In this document: positions 27,075-37,174 of the stretch, piece after piece
Numbering within the stretch: position 1 is the stretch's first letter
How the letters are laid out: every line of letters starts with the position of its first letter
DNA from: Polycyclovorans sp.
Lineage (GTDB): Bacteria > Pseudomonadota > Gammaproteobacteria > Nevskiales > Nevskiaceae
Reading direction: 5' to 3'
Assembly (NCBI GenBank): GCA_002706265.1
Contig: PAKU01000009.1
Span: forward strand, 1 to 64,000
Length of the DNA: 64,000 nt
Program-made: the position numbers and the translations under genes
The notes under the pieces: model-generated
The model's database searches: none
What the model was told of the DNA's origin: nothing
What the model saw: the letters and a program-made list of their open reading frames with translations, nothing else

Positions 27075-29246
27075 ATGGAGCTTCCGGTCATCCAGCGGTT
27101 CAGTCAGGCCCTCAGGGTGCAGCGTGTCGAGCGCGAGTTCGGCATCGAGGCCCTGGTGCGGATGCTCGAAACCTATCTGCCGGACGAGCATGTCGCGGAA
27201 GTGCGGCGCGCGGCGGAGTTCGCCACCCGGGTGCACGCCGGCCAGAGCCGCAGCAGCGGCGAGCCTTACGTCTACCACCCGCTGGCGGCAGCGCGCATCC
27301 TCGCCGAGATGCGCATGGATCCGACCACCTTGATGGCCGCGATCCTGCACGACGTGATCGAAGACACGTCGGTGTCGAAGCGGATCTTGCAGGAGCAGTT
27401 CGGGCTCGACGTTGCCGAGCTGGTCGATGGCGTGTCGAAAATCGACAAGATCGAAGGCATGAGCCGCGCCGAGCGTCAGGCCGAGAGTTTCCGCAAGTTG
27501 CTGCTGGCCATGACACAGGACCTGCGGGTGATTCTGGTCAAGCTGGCCGACCGCCTGCACAACATGCGCACGCTCGAAGGCATGGCCACCGAGAAGCGGC
27601 GGCGCATCGCCCAGGAAACCCTCGACATCTACGCCCCCATCGCGCAGCGCCTGGGCATTCAGGCCTTGCGCACCGAGCTGGAGGACCTGGCGTTTGCCAA
27701 CCTGCACCCGGCCCGCTTCGCGGTGCTGTCCAAGGCGGTGAAGTCGCAGATTGGCGACACCAAGAAAGTCATCAAGCAGGTGGAGACGCGGCTGTCCTCC
27801 TGTCTGCGCGAAGAGGGCGTCGGCGCCAGCGTCGTCGGGCGTGAAAAAAACATCTACAGCATCTACCAGAAGATGCGGAAGAAGAAGCTCAAGCTTTTCA
27901 AGGTGATGGACCTGTTGGGCTTTCGCGTCATCGTGCCGAAACTGGACGACTGCTATCGCGCTCTGGGCATCGTTCATCACGTTTTCAAACCGGTGCCCGG
28001 CGGCTTTGACGATCACATCGCCAATGCCAAGGCCAATGGCTACCAGAGCCTGCACACCGCCTGCATCGGTCCGGCCGGGCACAAGATCGAAATCCAGATT
28101 CGCACGCGCGACATGCACCACCTTGCCGAGGCCGGCATTGCCGCGCACTGGCAATACAAGCTGGGCCATCAGGGCGCCGGGCCGACCGGGCCGCAACTGC
28201 GCGCGCGGGAATGGCTGAGCGGGCTGTTCGATTCCTACGACAGTTCCGGCGCGGTGGATTTTGTCGAGAACGTGCGCATCGACCTGTTTCCCGACGAGGT
28301 GTACGTGTTCACCCCCAAGGGCGAAATCCGCCGTCTGCCGAAGGGCGCCACACCGGTCGATTTCGCCTATGCGGTGCACTCCGAGCTTGGCGGTCGCTGT
28401 GTTGCCGCCCGCGTCGATGGCCAACTGGAGCCCCTGTCGGCCACGCTCAAGCACGGCCAGACAGTGCAGATCATCACCGCCCGGCACGCCCGGCCCAATG
28501 CGGCGTGGCTCAACTTCGTCAAGACCGCCAAGGCGCGCACCGCCATTCGCGGCTATCTCAAGAATCAGCGCGAGGACGAGGCCATCCGCCTCGGCCGGCG
28601 TCTGCTCGAAATTGCGCTGCGTGACCTCAAGGTGTCGCTGTCGGTGCTCAAGGACAGCCATCGCATCGAGACCGTGCTGCGCGCGTTCTCATTGGACGAT
28701 CTCGAAGATCTGTACGCCAGCGTCGGCACCGGCGCGCGCCTGGCGCCGCTGGTGGCCCGCCATTTCGTGGCCGATGCTCGCGACATGCCCGAGATTAGCA
28801 GCGCCGCGCCCCTGGCGATCGAAGGCACCGAGGGCCTGGTGATCGACTACGCGCGCTGCTGCTATCCGTTGCCGGGCGACGACATTCGCGGCCACATCAG
28901 CGTCGGCCGCGGCATCGTCGTGCACCGCGCGGAATGCCGGCACGCCAAGGGCCGCCCCGAAGACTGGGTGCCGCTGATCTGGGCCGAGCAATACCAGGGC
29001 GACTACTTCGCCGAGATTCGCGTGCGGGTGGTCAACCGCCGCGGTCTGCTCGCCAGCATCACCGGCGAGATCGCGCTGGCCGAGGCGAGCATCGAGCACG
29101 TGAAGATGCCCGATCTGCTCAAGGGCGACCCGCTGGGCCTCACCGAAACCCGCTTCGTGCTGTCGGTGCGCGACCGCGCGCATCTGGCGCGGGTGATCCG
29201 CCGCCTGCGGCGTGTCGATTCGGTGGTGCGGGTGATGCGTCTATAA
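27075..29246 (+). CDS. spoT: RelA/SpoT-family (p)ppGpp hydrolase/synthetase
   Basis: The 723-residue protein has all RSH domains. The HD hydrolase (about 25-180) has [11 protein letters not shown] and [14 protein letters not shown] intact. The synthetase (about 230-350) has [34 protein letters not shown] and [13 protein letters not shown] (about 385-450), a zinc-finger/helical region and a C-terminal ACT domain complete it. The catalytic loop reads PGGFDDHIA (about 308-316). Bifunctional enzymes usually have RxKD here, and GxDD resembles the ExDD of synthetase-only RelA. The hydrolase makes SpoT the best name. The ATG at 27075 matches the family start. It lies in the gmk-rpoZ-spoT-ridA-recG order. 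Confidence 0.92.
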   Translation: MELPVIQRFSQALRVQRVEREFGIEALVRMLETYLPDEHVAEVRRAAEFATRVHAGQSRSSGEPYVYHPLAAARILAEMRMDPTTLMAAILHDVIEDTSVSKRILQEQFGLDVAELVDGVSKIDKIEGMSRAERQAESFRKLLLAMTQDLRVILVKLADRLHNMRTLEGMATEKRRRIAQETLDIYAPIAQRLGIQALRTELEDLAFANLHPARFAVLSKAVKSQIGDTKKVIKQVETRLSSCLREEGVGASVVGREKNIYSIYQKMRKKKLKLFKVMDLLGFRVIVPKLDDCYRALGIVHHVFKPVPGGFDDHIANAKANGYQSLHTACIGPAGHKIEIQIRTRDMHHLAEAGIAAHWQYKLGHQGAGPTGPQLRAREWLSGLFDSYDSSGAVDFVENVRIDLFPDEVYVFTPKGEIRRLPKGATPVDFAYAVHSELGGRCVAARVDGQLEPLSATLKHGQTVQIITARHARPNAAWLNFVKTAKARTAIRGYLKNQREDEAIRLGRRLLEIALRDLKVSLSVLKDSHRIETVLRAFSLDDLEDLYASVGTGARLAPLVARHFVADARDMPEISSAAPLAIEGTEGLVIDYARCCYPLPGDDIRGHISVGRGIVVHRAECRHAKGRPEDWVPLIWAEQYQGDYFAEIRVRVVNRRGLLASITGEIALAEASIEHVKMPDLLKGDPLGLTETRFVLSVRDRAHLARVIRRLRRVDSVVRVMRL

Positions 29247-29280
29247 ACTCGGCGTCCCATTCGTCAACGGCGAGGGTTTC

Positions 29281-29667
29281 ATGCCCAAACAGATCATCCA
29301 GACCGACCGCGCACCGGCGGCCATCGGCACCTATTCGCAGGCCGTGAAGGTCGGCGACACCGTTTACCTGAGCGGCCAGATTCCGCTCGATCCGGTCAGC
29401 ATGCAGCTGGTCAATGCCCGCATCGACGACGAGATTCACCAGGTCTTCAAGAACCTTTCTGCCGTCGCCGAAGCGGCGGGCGGCAGTTTGGGTGATCTGG
29501 TCAAGCTCAATGTCTTTCTGACCGACCTGACGCACTTTGCCAAGGTGAGCGAGATCATGGCCCAGTACGTGCCGCAGCCTTACCCGGCGCGCGCTGCCAT
29601 TGGCGTGGCCAGCCTGCCGCGCGGCGCCCGTGTCGAGGCCGACGCGGTGCTGGTGCTGGGTGGCTGA
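29281..29667 (+). CDS. ridA: RidA family enamine/imine deaminase
   Basis: The 128-residue protein matches RidA/Yjg[28 protein letters not shown], here split across the first 45 residues, then [19 protein letters not shown] and the catalytic-Arg segment [18 protein letters not shown]. It hydrolyses reactive enamines and imines made by PLP enzymes. It follows spoT by 34 bases, and its last codons overlap the probable recG start. Confidence 0.95.
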   Translation: MPKQIIQTDRAPAAIGTYSQAVKVGDTVYLSGQIPLDPVSMQLVNARIDDEIHQVFKNLSAVAEAAGGSLGDLVKLNVFLTDLTHFAKVSEIMAQYVPQPYPARAAIGVASLPRGARVEADAVLVLGG

Positions 29668-31753
29668 CAGGCCCAGGAAGGCGCCGCTGCCGCCACCGGG
29701 GCTCGACACCCCAGTCACGTTTCTCAAGGGCTGCGGGCCGTTTCTGGCGCAGCGCCTGGCGGTGCTGGGCCTGACCCAGGTGGGCGACCTGCTGTTCCAT
29801 CTGCCCACCCGCTATGAAGACCGCCGGCAGGTGGTGCGACTGGGCGACTGGCTGGACGGCACCGAGGCGCTGTTTCGCGGCCGCATCACCGCCGCCGAAA
29901 TGCGCCTGGCGCCGCGCCGCAGCCTGAAGCTGGCGGTCGAGGATGCCAGCGGCTCAGCCGTGGTGCGGCTGTTCCAGTTTCACCCGCAGCAACAGCAGGC
30001 GCTGCAGCGCGGCCGATGGCTGCAGGGTTATGGCGTGGGCCGTGTGACCCGTGACGGGCTGAGCTTTGCCCATCCCGAGTGGGAGGTGGCGGCCTCACCC
30101 GAAGCCCTGACCATTCCCGACACGCTGACGCCGATCTATCCCGCCACCCAGGGTCTGACCCAGGCGCGCCTGCGCAGCCTCATCGACGCGGCGCTGGCGC
30201 TGGCCGCCCAAACGCCGGGATTCCTGCGGGCGGTGCCCGGTCTTGCCGCGCCCGACACCCTGACGGCGCTGCAGGCGCTGCATCGTCCCGCCGAGGCGCA
30301 GGCCGCCGAAGTGCTGGCGCGGCGTGAGCATCCGGCACAGCGGCGCCTCATCGACGAAGAGCTGTTGGCGCATCAGGTCAGTCTGCGCTGGGTGCGTCAG
30401 CAGTTGCAGCGGCGGCCGGCGCCGGTGGTGACCGCCTTTGCCGCCGCACAGCGCAGCCTGCTGGCGCACCTGCCGTTTCCGCTGACCGGCGCCCAGCAGC
30501 GGGTGCTGGGCGAGATCGCGCAAGATCTGTCCCAGCCGCGCCCGATGCTGCGTCTGCTGCAGGGCGACGTGGGCTCGGGCAAGACCCTGGTGGCGGCCAC
30601 CGCCATCGTGGCCATGGTGCGCGCCGGCTACCAGGCCGCGTTGATGGCGCCCACCGAGTTGCTGGCCGAACAGCACCTGATCAACTTTCGCCAGTGGTTG
30701 ACGCCGCTGGGCATCGAGGTGCGGCTGCTCGCGGGCCGGTTGCGCAAGGCCGAGCGGGACGCCACCCAAGCGGCCCTGTTGGACGGTGCCGTCGGCGTCA
30801 CCATCGGCACCCACGCATTGTTTCAGGACCGCGTGCGCTTCCAGCGGCTGGGGCTGATCGTCGTGGACGAGCAGCACCGCTTTGGCGTGCAGCAGCGCCT
30901 GAGCCTGCGCGACAAGGGGCCAGAGGGGCAGGCCACGCACCAGTTGATCATGAGCGCCACCCCCATCCCGCGCACGCTGGCGCAGAGTCTGTATGCCGAT
31001 CTCGACGTCAGCACCATCGACGAACTGCCGCCCGGTCGCACGCCGGTGCGCACCGTGGCCATTGCCAACACCCGTCGCGACGACGTGCTGGCGCGCATCG
31101 GCGAGGTCTGCGCCGCGGGCCGCCAGGCGTACTGGGTGTGCACGCTGGTCGAGGTGTCGGAACAACTCAGCGCCCAGGCCGCGGAGGAAACCGCCGCGCT
31201 GCTGCGCGAAGAGCTGGCGCACCTGCGTGTCGGGCTGGTGCACGGCCGGATGAAGGCCGACGACAAGGACGCGCAGATGCGTGCCTTCAAGGAAGGGCGC
31301 ACGCAGTTGCTGGTCGCCACCACCGTCATCGAGGTGGGGGTGGACGTGCCCAATGCCTCGATCATGATCATCGAAAATCCCGAACGGCTCGGGCTCTCGC
31401 AGCTCCACCAACTGCGCGGGCGGGTGGGGCGCGGCTCGGTCGAGAGCCAGTGCGTGCTGCTGTATCAGGCACCGCTGTCGGAGTCGGCCCAGGCCAGGCT
31501 CACGGCGCTGCGCAACAGCAACGACGGCTTCGTCATCGCCCAGACCGACCTTGACCTGCGCGGCCCCGGCGAGCTGCTGGGGCGCCGCCAGACCGGCGTG
31601 GTGGGCATGAAGATTGCCGATCCGGTGCGTGACGCCGCGCGCATCCCGCCGCTGCAGACGCTGGCCGACAGGCTGCTCGACACCCAGCCCGCCATGGCGC
31701 GCGGTCTGATCCGTCGCTGGGTGGGCGATTTCGAGCGCTACGGCGAGGTCTGA
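29660..31753 (+). CDS. recG: ATP-dependent DNA helicase RecG
   Basis: The 697-residue protein (GTG start at 29660, inside the ridA stop region; length close to E. coli RecG) remodels stalled forks and branched DNA. It has a wedge/OB domain (about 10-160; [15 protein letters not shown]), Walker A GDVGSGKT (about 301), the DEQH box VVDEQHRFG (about 403) and TSATPIPRT-like [10 protein letters not shown]. The helicase C-terminal motifs are [13 protein letters not shown] and QLRGRVGRG, followed by the RecG-specific C-terminal hook [14 protein letters not shown]. The frame is open upstream to 29600 but overlaps ridA. Confidence 0.92.
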   Translation: MADRPRKAPLPPPGLDTPVTFLKGCGPFLAQRLAVLGLTQVGDLLFHLPTRYEDRRQVVRLGDWLDGTEALFRGRITAAEMRLAPRRSLKLAVEDASGSAVVRLFQFHPQQQQALQRGRWLQGYGVGRVTRDGLSFAHPEWEVAASPEALTIPDTLTPIYPATQGLTQARLRSLIDAALALAAQTPGFLRAVPGLAAPDTLTALQALHRPAEAQAAEVLARREHPAQRRLIDEELLAHQVSLRWVRQQLQRRPAPVVTAFAAAQRSLLAHLPFPLTGAQQRVLGEIAQDLSQPRPMLRLLQGDVGSGKTLVAATAIVAMVRAGYQAALMAPTELLAEQHLINFRQWLTPLGIEVRLLAGRLRKAERDATQAALLDGAVGVTIGTHALFQDRVRFQRLGLIVVDEQHRFGVQQRLSLRDKGPEGQATHQLIMSATPIPRTLAQSLYADLDVSTIDELPPGRTPVRTVAIANTRRDDVLARIGEVCAAGRQAYWVCTLVEVSEQLSAQAAEETAALLREELAHLRVGLVHGRMKADDKDAQMRAFKEGRTQLLVATTVIEVGVDVPNASIMIIENPERLGLSQLHQLRGRVGRGSVESQCVLLYQAPLSESAQARLTALRNSNDGFVIAQTDLDLRGPGELLGRRQTGVVGMKIADPVRDAARIPPLQTLADRLLDTQPAMARGLIRRWVGDFERYGEV

Positions 31754-32099
31754 CTGCGGGCCCTGCCGATCTCGCGCGGCCGGCCGTGCCCTGGGCGCGC
31801 CGTTGATCGCGACCTGACGGTTGCGCGTGGCCGCGCCGCGCCACGCTGAGGCGGCCGCGTCAGAAATCCGACATCCGCCCTGCCGGCCCTTGGCCAGGGC
31901 CGCCGAGGGCGTGTCGGAAGTCGGACGTTTGCCGCCAATCGACGGTGAATGCGCGCACGACACGGCCGACGCCGCGACCAACGGCCCCGATCACCGGTTT
32001 CAGCGGAGGCGTCTCGCCCAGGGTTTCGCACGCGGCTTGCGGCAGTCGGGGTGTCCCCCCCACCGCGCTTGCTGCGCGCACCCGTTCCAGGAAACCCTC
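31754..32099. other. Intergenic region before the fliL operon
   Basis: This gap of 346 bases separates recG from fliL. Short open frames cross it, but none has convincing codon use or a homologue I recognise. It contains a sigma-54-like promoter candidate at 32026-32040 and a GC-rich dyad around 31885-31900. Confidence 0.5.
32026..32040 (+). promoter_or_regulatory. fliL: Candidate sigma-54 promoter of the fliL operon
   Basis: TCGCACG-N4-TTGC matches the RpoN consensus TGGCACG-N4-TTGC except at one base of the -24 GG, with exact spacing. It lies about 60 bases before the fliL ATG. Class II flagellar operons of many gammaproteobacteria are RpoN/FleQ-driven. The mismatch at a key G keeps this tentative. 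Confidence 0.35.
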
Positions 32100-32567
32100 A
32101 TGTCCCAGGCTGCCGCCGCCCCCACTCCGAAAAAGAGCCTGATGCCCATGCTCGTGGCGGCCGTGGTGGCTGCCGCGCTGGCCGGTGGCGGGGGCTGGTA
32201 CTACGCCCGGCAGCACGCCCCAGACCCGGATGCGGCGCCCGCCGTGTTGCCGGCGCAGTACCACAAGCTCGAGCCGGCGCTGGTGGTCAATATCGATGAC
32301 GCCGGCAGCCTGCGCTATCTGCAGGCCGAACTGCAGGTCATGGCGCGCGACCCCAAGGTGTTTGCCGACCTTGATGCCCATGCGCCCGCCATTCGGGATG
32401 CGTTGTTGAGCCTGTTTGGCCGCTACCCGTATGCCGATCTGATGGCGCCTGAGGGCCGCGAAAAGCTGCGCGCCGAGGCGCTGGAAGCCATTCGTGCCGC
32501 GCTGCCCGATGCCAAGGCGGCGGCCAGCATCGAAGCCCTGTACTTCACCAGCTTCGTCATGCAATGA
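32100..32567 (+). CDS. fliL: Flagellar basal-body protein FliL
   Basis: The 155-residue protein has a short cytoplasmic tail, one membrane helix (about 15-37) and a periplasmic domain with LEPALVVNIDDAGSLRYLQAELQV and the C-terminal YFTSFVMQ typical of FliL. FliL associates with stators around the motor. The stop overlaps the fliM ATG (ATGA). It leads the export/switch operon fliLMNOPQR-flhB. Confidence 0.9.
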   Translation: MSQAAAAPTPKKSLMPMLVAAVVAAALAGGGGWYYARQHAPDPDAAPAVLPAQYHKLEPALVVNIDDAGSLRYLQAELQVMARDPKVFADLDAHAPAIRDALLSLFGRYPYADLMAPEGREKLRAEALEAIRAALPDAKAAASIEALYFTSFVMQ

Positions 32568-33553
32568 GCGGCCAGGACCTGCTCAGCCAGGACGAGATCG
32601 ACGCCCTGCTGCACGGCGTTGATGCCGGTGCGGTGGCCACCGATTCACCGCCGCTGGAAGGTGAGGTCAGGCCGTTCGATCTGGCCGGGCACGACCGCAT
32701 CGTCCGCGGCCGGTTGCCGACGCTGGAAATGATCAACGAGCGCTTCGCCCGGCACTACCGCATCTCTCTGTTCAACCTGTTGCGGCGCTCGCCGGAGCTG
32801 TCGATCAAGGGCGTGGAGATGCTCAAGTTCGCCGATTACGTGCACTCGCTCTACGTGCCGACCAACCTGAACCTGATCCGCATCAAGCCGCTGCGCGGCA
32901 CCGCATTGATCGTGATCGAGCCAAAACTGGTGTTCGCCTGCGTGGACACCTTCTTTGGCGGTGACGGACGTTTCCCGGTGAAGATCGAAGGGCGCGAGTT
33001 CACGCCCACCGAAATGCGCGTGATTCAACTGCTGCTCAAGAGTGCGTTTTCCGACCTGGCCGAAGCCTGGGGGCCGGTGATGCCGCTGGACTTCGAATAC
33101 CTCAACTCCGAGGTCAACCCGCATTTCGCCAACATCGTCGCGCCCAGCGAGATTCTGGTGGTGTCGAAGTTCACCGTCGACCTCGATGGCGCCGAGGGCG
33201 AGATCCACATCGTCATGCCCTACGGGATGATCGAGCCGATCCGTGAGCAGCTTGACGCCGGCCTGCAATCTGACCGTGGCGACCGCGACGAACGCTGGAC
33301 CGCCAACCTGCGCGCGCAAATTCAGGACGCGATCGTGGAAATGTCGACCCAGCTCGATGCGCCCAGCATCACCCTGCGGCAACTGCTGGCGCTCAAGCCC
33401 GGCGATGTGATTCCCATCGAAATGCCCGATCTGCTGGACCTGTGCGTCGACGGCCTGCCGGTATTCACCGGCTCGCTGGGTGTTTCGCACGGCAAGCACG
33501 CCTTGAAGATCGATCACGCAGCACGCCGCGAACCCCCTGCCAAAGCCGCCTGA
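32564..33553 (+). CDS. fliM: Flagellar motor switch protein FliM
   Basis: The 329-residue protein begins with the CheY-binding EIDALLHG motif in LLSQDEIDALLHG. It continues with the CheC-like middle domain (GTALIVIEPKLVFACVDTFFGG and TPTEMRVIQLLLKSAF) and the C-terminal SpoA domain (TLRQLLALKPGDVIPIEMP). It forms the C-ring with FliN and FliG and sets rotation direction. Coupled to fliL by overlap, with fliN 13 bases downstream. Confidence 0.95.
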   Translation: MSGQDLLSQDEIDALLHGVDAGAVATDSPPLEGEVRPFDLAGHDRIVRGRLPTLEMINERFARHYRISLFNLLRRSPELSIKGVEMLKFADYVHSLYVPTNLNLIRIKPLRGTALIVIEPKLVFACVDTFFGGDGRFPVKIEGREFTPTEMRVIQLLLKSAFSDLAEAWGPVMPLDFEYLNSEVNPHFANIVAPSEILVVSKFTVDLDGAEGEIHIVMPYGMIEPIREQLDAGLQSDRGDRDERWTANLRAQIQDAIVEMSTQLDAPSITLRQLLALKPGDVIPIEMPDLLDLCVDGLPVFTGSLGVSHGKHALKIDHAARREPPAKAA

Positions 33554-33566
33554 CCGGAGTCTGTCC

Positions 33567-33908
33567 ATGCCCCAAACCCTGTCCCAACCCGACGCCCAGC
33601 GCGCCGAAATGCCCAACCTGGAGTCGCAGCCCAAGGGCGGTGATCACGACGTCAACCTCGACGTGATTCTCGACGTCACCGTCACCCTGGCCATCGAGGT
33701 CGGCCGCGCGCGCATTCCCATCCGCAACCTGCTGCAGCTGTCGCAGGGCTCGGTGGTGGAGCTGGAGCGCCAGGCCGGTGAGCCGCTGGATGTGTACGTC
33801 AATGGCACGCTCATCGCCCACGGTGAAGTGGTGATGGTCAACGAGAAATTCGGCGTGCGCCTGACCGATGTGGTCAGCCCGGCCGAGCGCATTCGCAAAC
33901 TCCGCTGA
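33567..33908 (+). CDS. fliN: Flagellar motor switch protein FliN
   Basis: The 113-residue protein has a polar N-terminus and the SpoA domain: VTLAIEVGRARIPIRNLLQL, SQGSVVELERQAGEPLDVYVNG and LIAHGEVVMVNEKFGVRLTDVV. It is the FliM partner in the C-ring. The final A of the TGA is the first base of the fliO ATG. Confidence 0.95.
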   Translation: MPQTLSQPDAQRAEMPNLESQPKGGDHDVNLDVILDVTVTLAIEVGRARIPIRNLLQLSQGSVVELERQAGEPLDVYVNGTLIAHGEVVMVNEKFGVRLTDVVSPAERIRKLR

Positions 33909-34213
33909 TGGAGACGCTCCCCGCCAGCCCCGGCTTCGGCCACGTGCTGCAGATGCTGGCCGCACTGGTGGTCGTGGTCGGCATCATTCTCGGCGCCAGT
34001 TTCGTGCTGAAACGCTTTCGTCTGATGCCCCAGGGCAACGGTGCGATTCAGGTCAAGGCGGTGCGCGCCCTCGGCGCCCGCAGCCAGTTGGTGCTGGTTG
34101 AAGTGGCGGGTGAACAGATTCTGCTGGGCGTCACGCCCGGCCAGATCACCCGCCTGAGTGCCGAGCAACCAGCCCCCAGCGCGTTTGCGCAACAACTGGA
34201 GGGCGTGCGATGA
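33908..34213 (+). CDS. fliO: Flagellar export protein FliO
   Basis: The 101-residue protein has one membrane helix (about 16-38; VLQMLAALVVVVGIILGASFVL), then a cytoplasmic domain with VKAVRALGARSQLVLVEVAGEQILLGVTPGQI, seen as GARSQLVLVEV and QILLGVTPGQI. FliO assists assembly of the FliP ring. Overlaps both neighbours. Confidence 0.9.
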   Translation: METLPASPGFGHVLQMLAALVVVVGIILGASFVLKRFRLMPQGNGAIQVKAVRALGARSQLVLVEVAGEQILLGVTPGQITRLSAEQPAPSAFAQQLEGVR

Positions 34214-34971
34214 CCCGCGTTGCCGCCCTGTTTGCCGCTCTGTGTGCCTTACTGCTGCTGCCCGGTGCGGTGCTGGCGCAGGCCACGCTGCCCGAAATTC
34301 CGGCCTTGACCATGACGCCCACCGCCGACGGTGGCGCGCAGTGGTCCTTGAGCCTGCAGGTGCTGGCGGCGATGACGCTGTTGTCGGTGCTGCCGGCGCT
34401 GCTGATGTCCACCACCGGCTTCGCCCGCATCATCATCGTGCTGGCGCTGCTGCGGCAGGCGCTGGGCACGCAGAGCACGCCGTCCAACCCCATTCTCATT
34501 GGCCTGGCGCTGCTGCTCACCGGTTTCGTCATGCAGCCCACCTTCGAGCGCGCCTGGAACGAAGGCGTGGGTCCCTATCTGGACGGCACCCTGCCGCTCG
34601 ACGAGGCCGCACCGGGCGCGGCCGCGCCGCTGCGCGACTTCATGCTGCGCCAGACCCGTGACAGCGACCTGCTGATGTTCGCCGAGCTGGGCGGTCATGG
34701 CGACGGCTTCGCCGAACCGGCGGACGTGCCCCTCACCGTGCTGGCCGCGGCGTTTCTCACCAGTGAACTGAAGACCGCGTTCCAGATCGGTTTTCTGCTG
34801 TTCATCCCCTTCGTCATCATCGACCTGGTGGTGGCGAGCGTGTTGATGAGCCTCGGCATGATGATGCTGTCGCCGATGATGATCTCGCTGCCCTTCAAGC
34901 TGATGCTGTTCGTGCTGGTGGACGGCTGGACTCTGGTGGCGGGCAGCCTGGTCGGCAGCTTCGTGTCGTGA
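34210..34971 (+). CDS. fliP: Flagellar export gate protein FliP
   Basis: The 253-residue protein has a cleavable signal (LPGAVLAQA) and four helices. Conserved segments are TGFARIIIVLALLRQALGTQ, PSNPILIGLALLLTGFVM, AAFLTSELKTAFQIGFLLFIPF and MMMLSPMMISLPFKLMLFVL, cited in parts. It is the main ring of the FliPQR export gate. Translationally coupled to fliO and fliQ. Confidence 0.95.
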   Translation: MTRVAALFAALCALLLLPGAVLAQATLPEIPALTMTPTADGGAQWSLSLQVLAAMTLLSVLPALLMSTTGFARIIIVLALLRQALGTQSTPSNPILIGLALLLTGFVMQPTFERAWNEGVGPYLDGTLPLDEAAPGAAAPLRDFMLRQTRDSDLLMFAELGGHGDGFAEPADVPLTVLAAAFLTSELKTAFQIGFLLFIPFVIIDLVVASVLMSLGMMMLSPMMISLPFKLMLFVLVDGWTLVAGSLVGSFVS

Positions 34972-35237
34972 CGCCGGAAGACGTTCTCACCGTCGGTCGT
35001 TCGGCGCTGGAAGTGGGCGTGCTGCTCGGTGCGCCGCTGCTGCTGGCCGCGCTGGCCTCGGGGCTGCTCATCGGCCTGTTCCAGGCGGCAACGCAGATCA
35101 ACGAGATGACCCTGTCGTTCATCCCCAAGGTGCTGGCGGTGGCGGCGGTGGCGGTGCTGGCAGGGCCGTGGATGCTGCGCATCATCGTCGACTACACCCG
35201 CGCGCTGATCCTGTCGATTCCCGCCTGGGTGAACTGA
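34968..35237 (+). CDS. fliQ: Flagellar export gate protein FliQ
   Basis: The 89-residue protein uses a GTG start overlapping the fliP stop (GTGA). It has two membrane helices, with the conserved GLLIGLFQAATQINEMTLSF and FIPKVLAVA segments between and within them. It belongs to the FliPQR gate of the type III export apparatus. Confidence 0.93.
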   Translation: MTPEDVLTVGRSALEVGVLLGAPLLLAALASGLLIGLFQAATQINEMTLSFIPKVLAVAAVAVLAGPWMLRIIVDYTRALILSIPAWVN

Positions 35238-35238
35238 G

Positions 35239-36024
35239 GTGGGGGAACTCGGCGCCGTTACCATTGCCCTCTGGGGCTCGCTGGTGCAGGCCAGTTGGGT
35301 GCTGGTGCGGGTCAGCGCCTTCGTGGTGACCGCGCCGGTGCTGGGCGCGCGGGCCGCGCCCGGACGCATCCGCCTGATGCTGGCCGTGGTGCTGACGCCG
35401 CTGATCGCGATCAGCGTGCCGCCGGTGGAGCCGCCGGCGCTGTTCGGCAGCCTCTGGTGGCTGATGATGATCATCAACGTGGCGGTGGGGCTGATGCTGG
35501 GCCTGTTGCTGCAACTGCTGTTCGAAGCGCTGATGCTCTCCGCAGAGATGATCAGCGCCCTGGCGGGCCTGTCGTTCGCCCAGGTGAATGACCCGATGCG
35601 CGGCACCACCTCGCCGGTGCTGGGGTCGATGCTCACCGCGTTCGCCAGCCTGCTGTTTCTGGCCATGGACGGTCATCACGCGCTGATCCGCCTGCTGTGG
35701 CTGAGCTTCACGGCGGTGCCGATGGCCGGCCAATGGGCCGGGCCACCGTGGATGGCGCTGGCGGGCCTGCTGGTGCCGATGCTGGAGGCCGGCATCAGTC
35801 TGGCGCTGCCGGTGCTGGCCAGTCTGCTCACGGTGCAATTGGGATTCGGTCTGGTCAGCCGCGCCGCGCCGGCACTCAACCTGTTCGCGATTGGCCTGCC
35901 CGCCGCGCTGCTGGCGCTGCTGCTGCTGCTGTGGCTGTGGCTGCCCGAGATGGGCGCGCCGCTGTCGGCGTACTGGGCCGCAATGTTTGAACACATCGGC
36001 GCCGCCCTGCAGGCCGCGCCATGA
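35239..36024 (+). CDS. fliR: Flagellar export gate protein FliR
   Basis: The 261-residue protein has six membrane helices. Conserved parts are RVSAFVVTAPVLGARAAPGRIR near the start, AEMISALAGLSFAQVNDP and LPVLASLLTVQLGFGLVSRAAPALNLFAIGLP, cited in pieces. It caps the FliPQR gate. A GTG start lies one base after the fliQ stop. Overlaps flhB by four bases. Confidence 0.93.
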   Translation: MGELGAVTIALWGSLVQASWVLVRVSAFVVTAPVLGARAAPGRIRLMLAVVLTPLIAISVPPVEPPALFGSLWWLMMIINVAVGLMLGLLLQLLFEALMLSAEMISALAGLSFAQVNDPMRGTTSPVLGSMLTAFASLLFLAMDGHHALIRLLWLSFTAVPMAGQWAGPPWMALAGLLVPMLEAGISLALPVLASLLTVQLGFGLVSRAAPALNLFAIGLPAALLALLLLLWLWLPEMGAPLSAYWAAMFEHIGAALQAAP

Positions 36025-37136
36025 GTGAAGCCGAAGGCGGCGGCGAACGCACCGAAGCCCCGACCCAGAAAAAAATCGACCAGTCGCGTGAGCAGGGGCA
36101 GATCGCCCGCTCGCGTGAGCTGTCGCAGGCGCTGGTGACGATCTTTGGCGCATTGGCGTTGTTGCTGCTGGGCGGCCAGGTGCTGGCCGAGCTGTCCGGC
36201 TTCATGGCCGACAGCCTGGGCGCGGTGGGTCAGCGCGATGCCCAGCCGGCGCGGGCCATCGGCACGGCCTTGCTGCACGTGATGGGCATCGTCGGCCTGC
36301 TGGTGCTGGTGCCGTGGCTGGCGTCGCTGATCGCGCCTTCGCTGATCGGCGGGCTGATGGTGTCCGGCAAGGGCATCATCCCCGACCTGAGCAAGCTCGA
36401 CCCGATCAAGGGCTTCGCGCGGCTGTTCTCGGCGCAGGCGGCCGCCGAGCTGGGCAAGGCGCTGGGCAAGATGCTGTTGATCGGCGGGCTGGTGCTGGCC
36501 TACATCGCCGCCAATCTCGACCGCTTGCTGGGCCTTGCCCACGTCCCGCTGGCGGCGGCGCTGGCCGAAACCGGCCGCATGCTCATGGAGGTGCTGCTGA
36601 TGGGCCTGGTGGGCCTGGCGCTGGTCGCGGCCGCCGATGTGCCGTTCCAGCTCTGGAACCACGGTCGTCAATTGAAGATGTCGCGCGATGAAATCAAGCG
36701 CGAAATGTTTGAATCCGAAGGCCGCCCCGAAGTGAAGGCCAAGCGCCGCCAACGGGCCATGGAACTGTCCCGAGGCCGCATGCTGGAGGCGGTGGCCAGC
36801 GCCGATGTGGTGATCACCAACCCGACGCATTTCGCGGTGGCGCTGCGTTACGACGCAACGCGCATGGCCTCGCCCGAGGTGGTCGCCAAGGGCGCCGACG
36901 AGGTGGCGGCCGCGATTCGCGAACGGGCGGTGCAACACGCCGTGCTGCGGGTGGAATCACCGCCGCTGGCGCGCGCCCTGTTCCGCAGCACCGAGGTGGG
37001 TCGGGCCGTGCCCCCGGAGCTGTTCACCGCGGTGGCGCAGATTCTGGCCTGGGCCTACCGCATCAAGGCCGGCGCGCACGATCCCGCGCCGGTGCCCGAG
37101 GTGCCCGAGCCCCTGGGCCGCCCGTTCGACGATTGA
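36021..37136 (+). CDS. flhB: Flagellar export switch protein FlhB
   Basis: The 371-residue protein starts with ERTEAPTQKKIDQSREQGQIARS and has four membrane helices (about 30-210). The cytoplasmic autocleavage motif NPTH is in VITNPTHFAVALRYD (about 270). It controls the switch from rod/hook to filament export. It ends the operon; flhA and regulatory genes are not in this window. The downstream gene is convergent. Confidence 0.95.
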   Translation: MSEAEGGGERTEAPTQKKIDQSREQGQIARSRELSQALVTIFGALALLLLGGQVLAELSGFMADSLGAVGQRDAQPARAIGTALLHVMGIVGLLVLVPWLASLIAPSLIGGLMVSGKGIIPDLSKLDPIKGFARLFSAQAAAELGKALGKMLLIGGLVLAYIAANLDRLLGLAHVPLAAALAETGRMLMEVLLMGLVGLALVAAADVPFQLWNHGRQLKMSRDEIKREMFESEGRPEVKAKRRQRAMELSRGRMLEAVASADVVITNPTHFAVALRYDATRMASPEVVAKGADEVAAAIRERAVQHAVLRVESPPLARALFRSTEVGRAVPPELFTAVAQILAWAYRIKAGAHDPAPVPEVPEPLGRPFDD

Positions 37137-37174
37137 TCGAATGATTGAAACGCAGGGCCGGTGCGGTGGGTGGA

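Noticed and set aside
30095-31981. 628-codon frame opposite recG
   Set aside because: Shadow of recG with biased composition and no motif.
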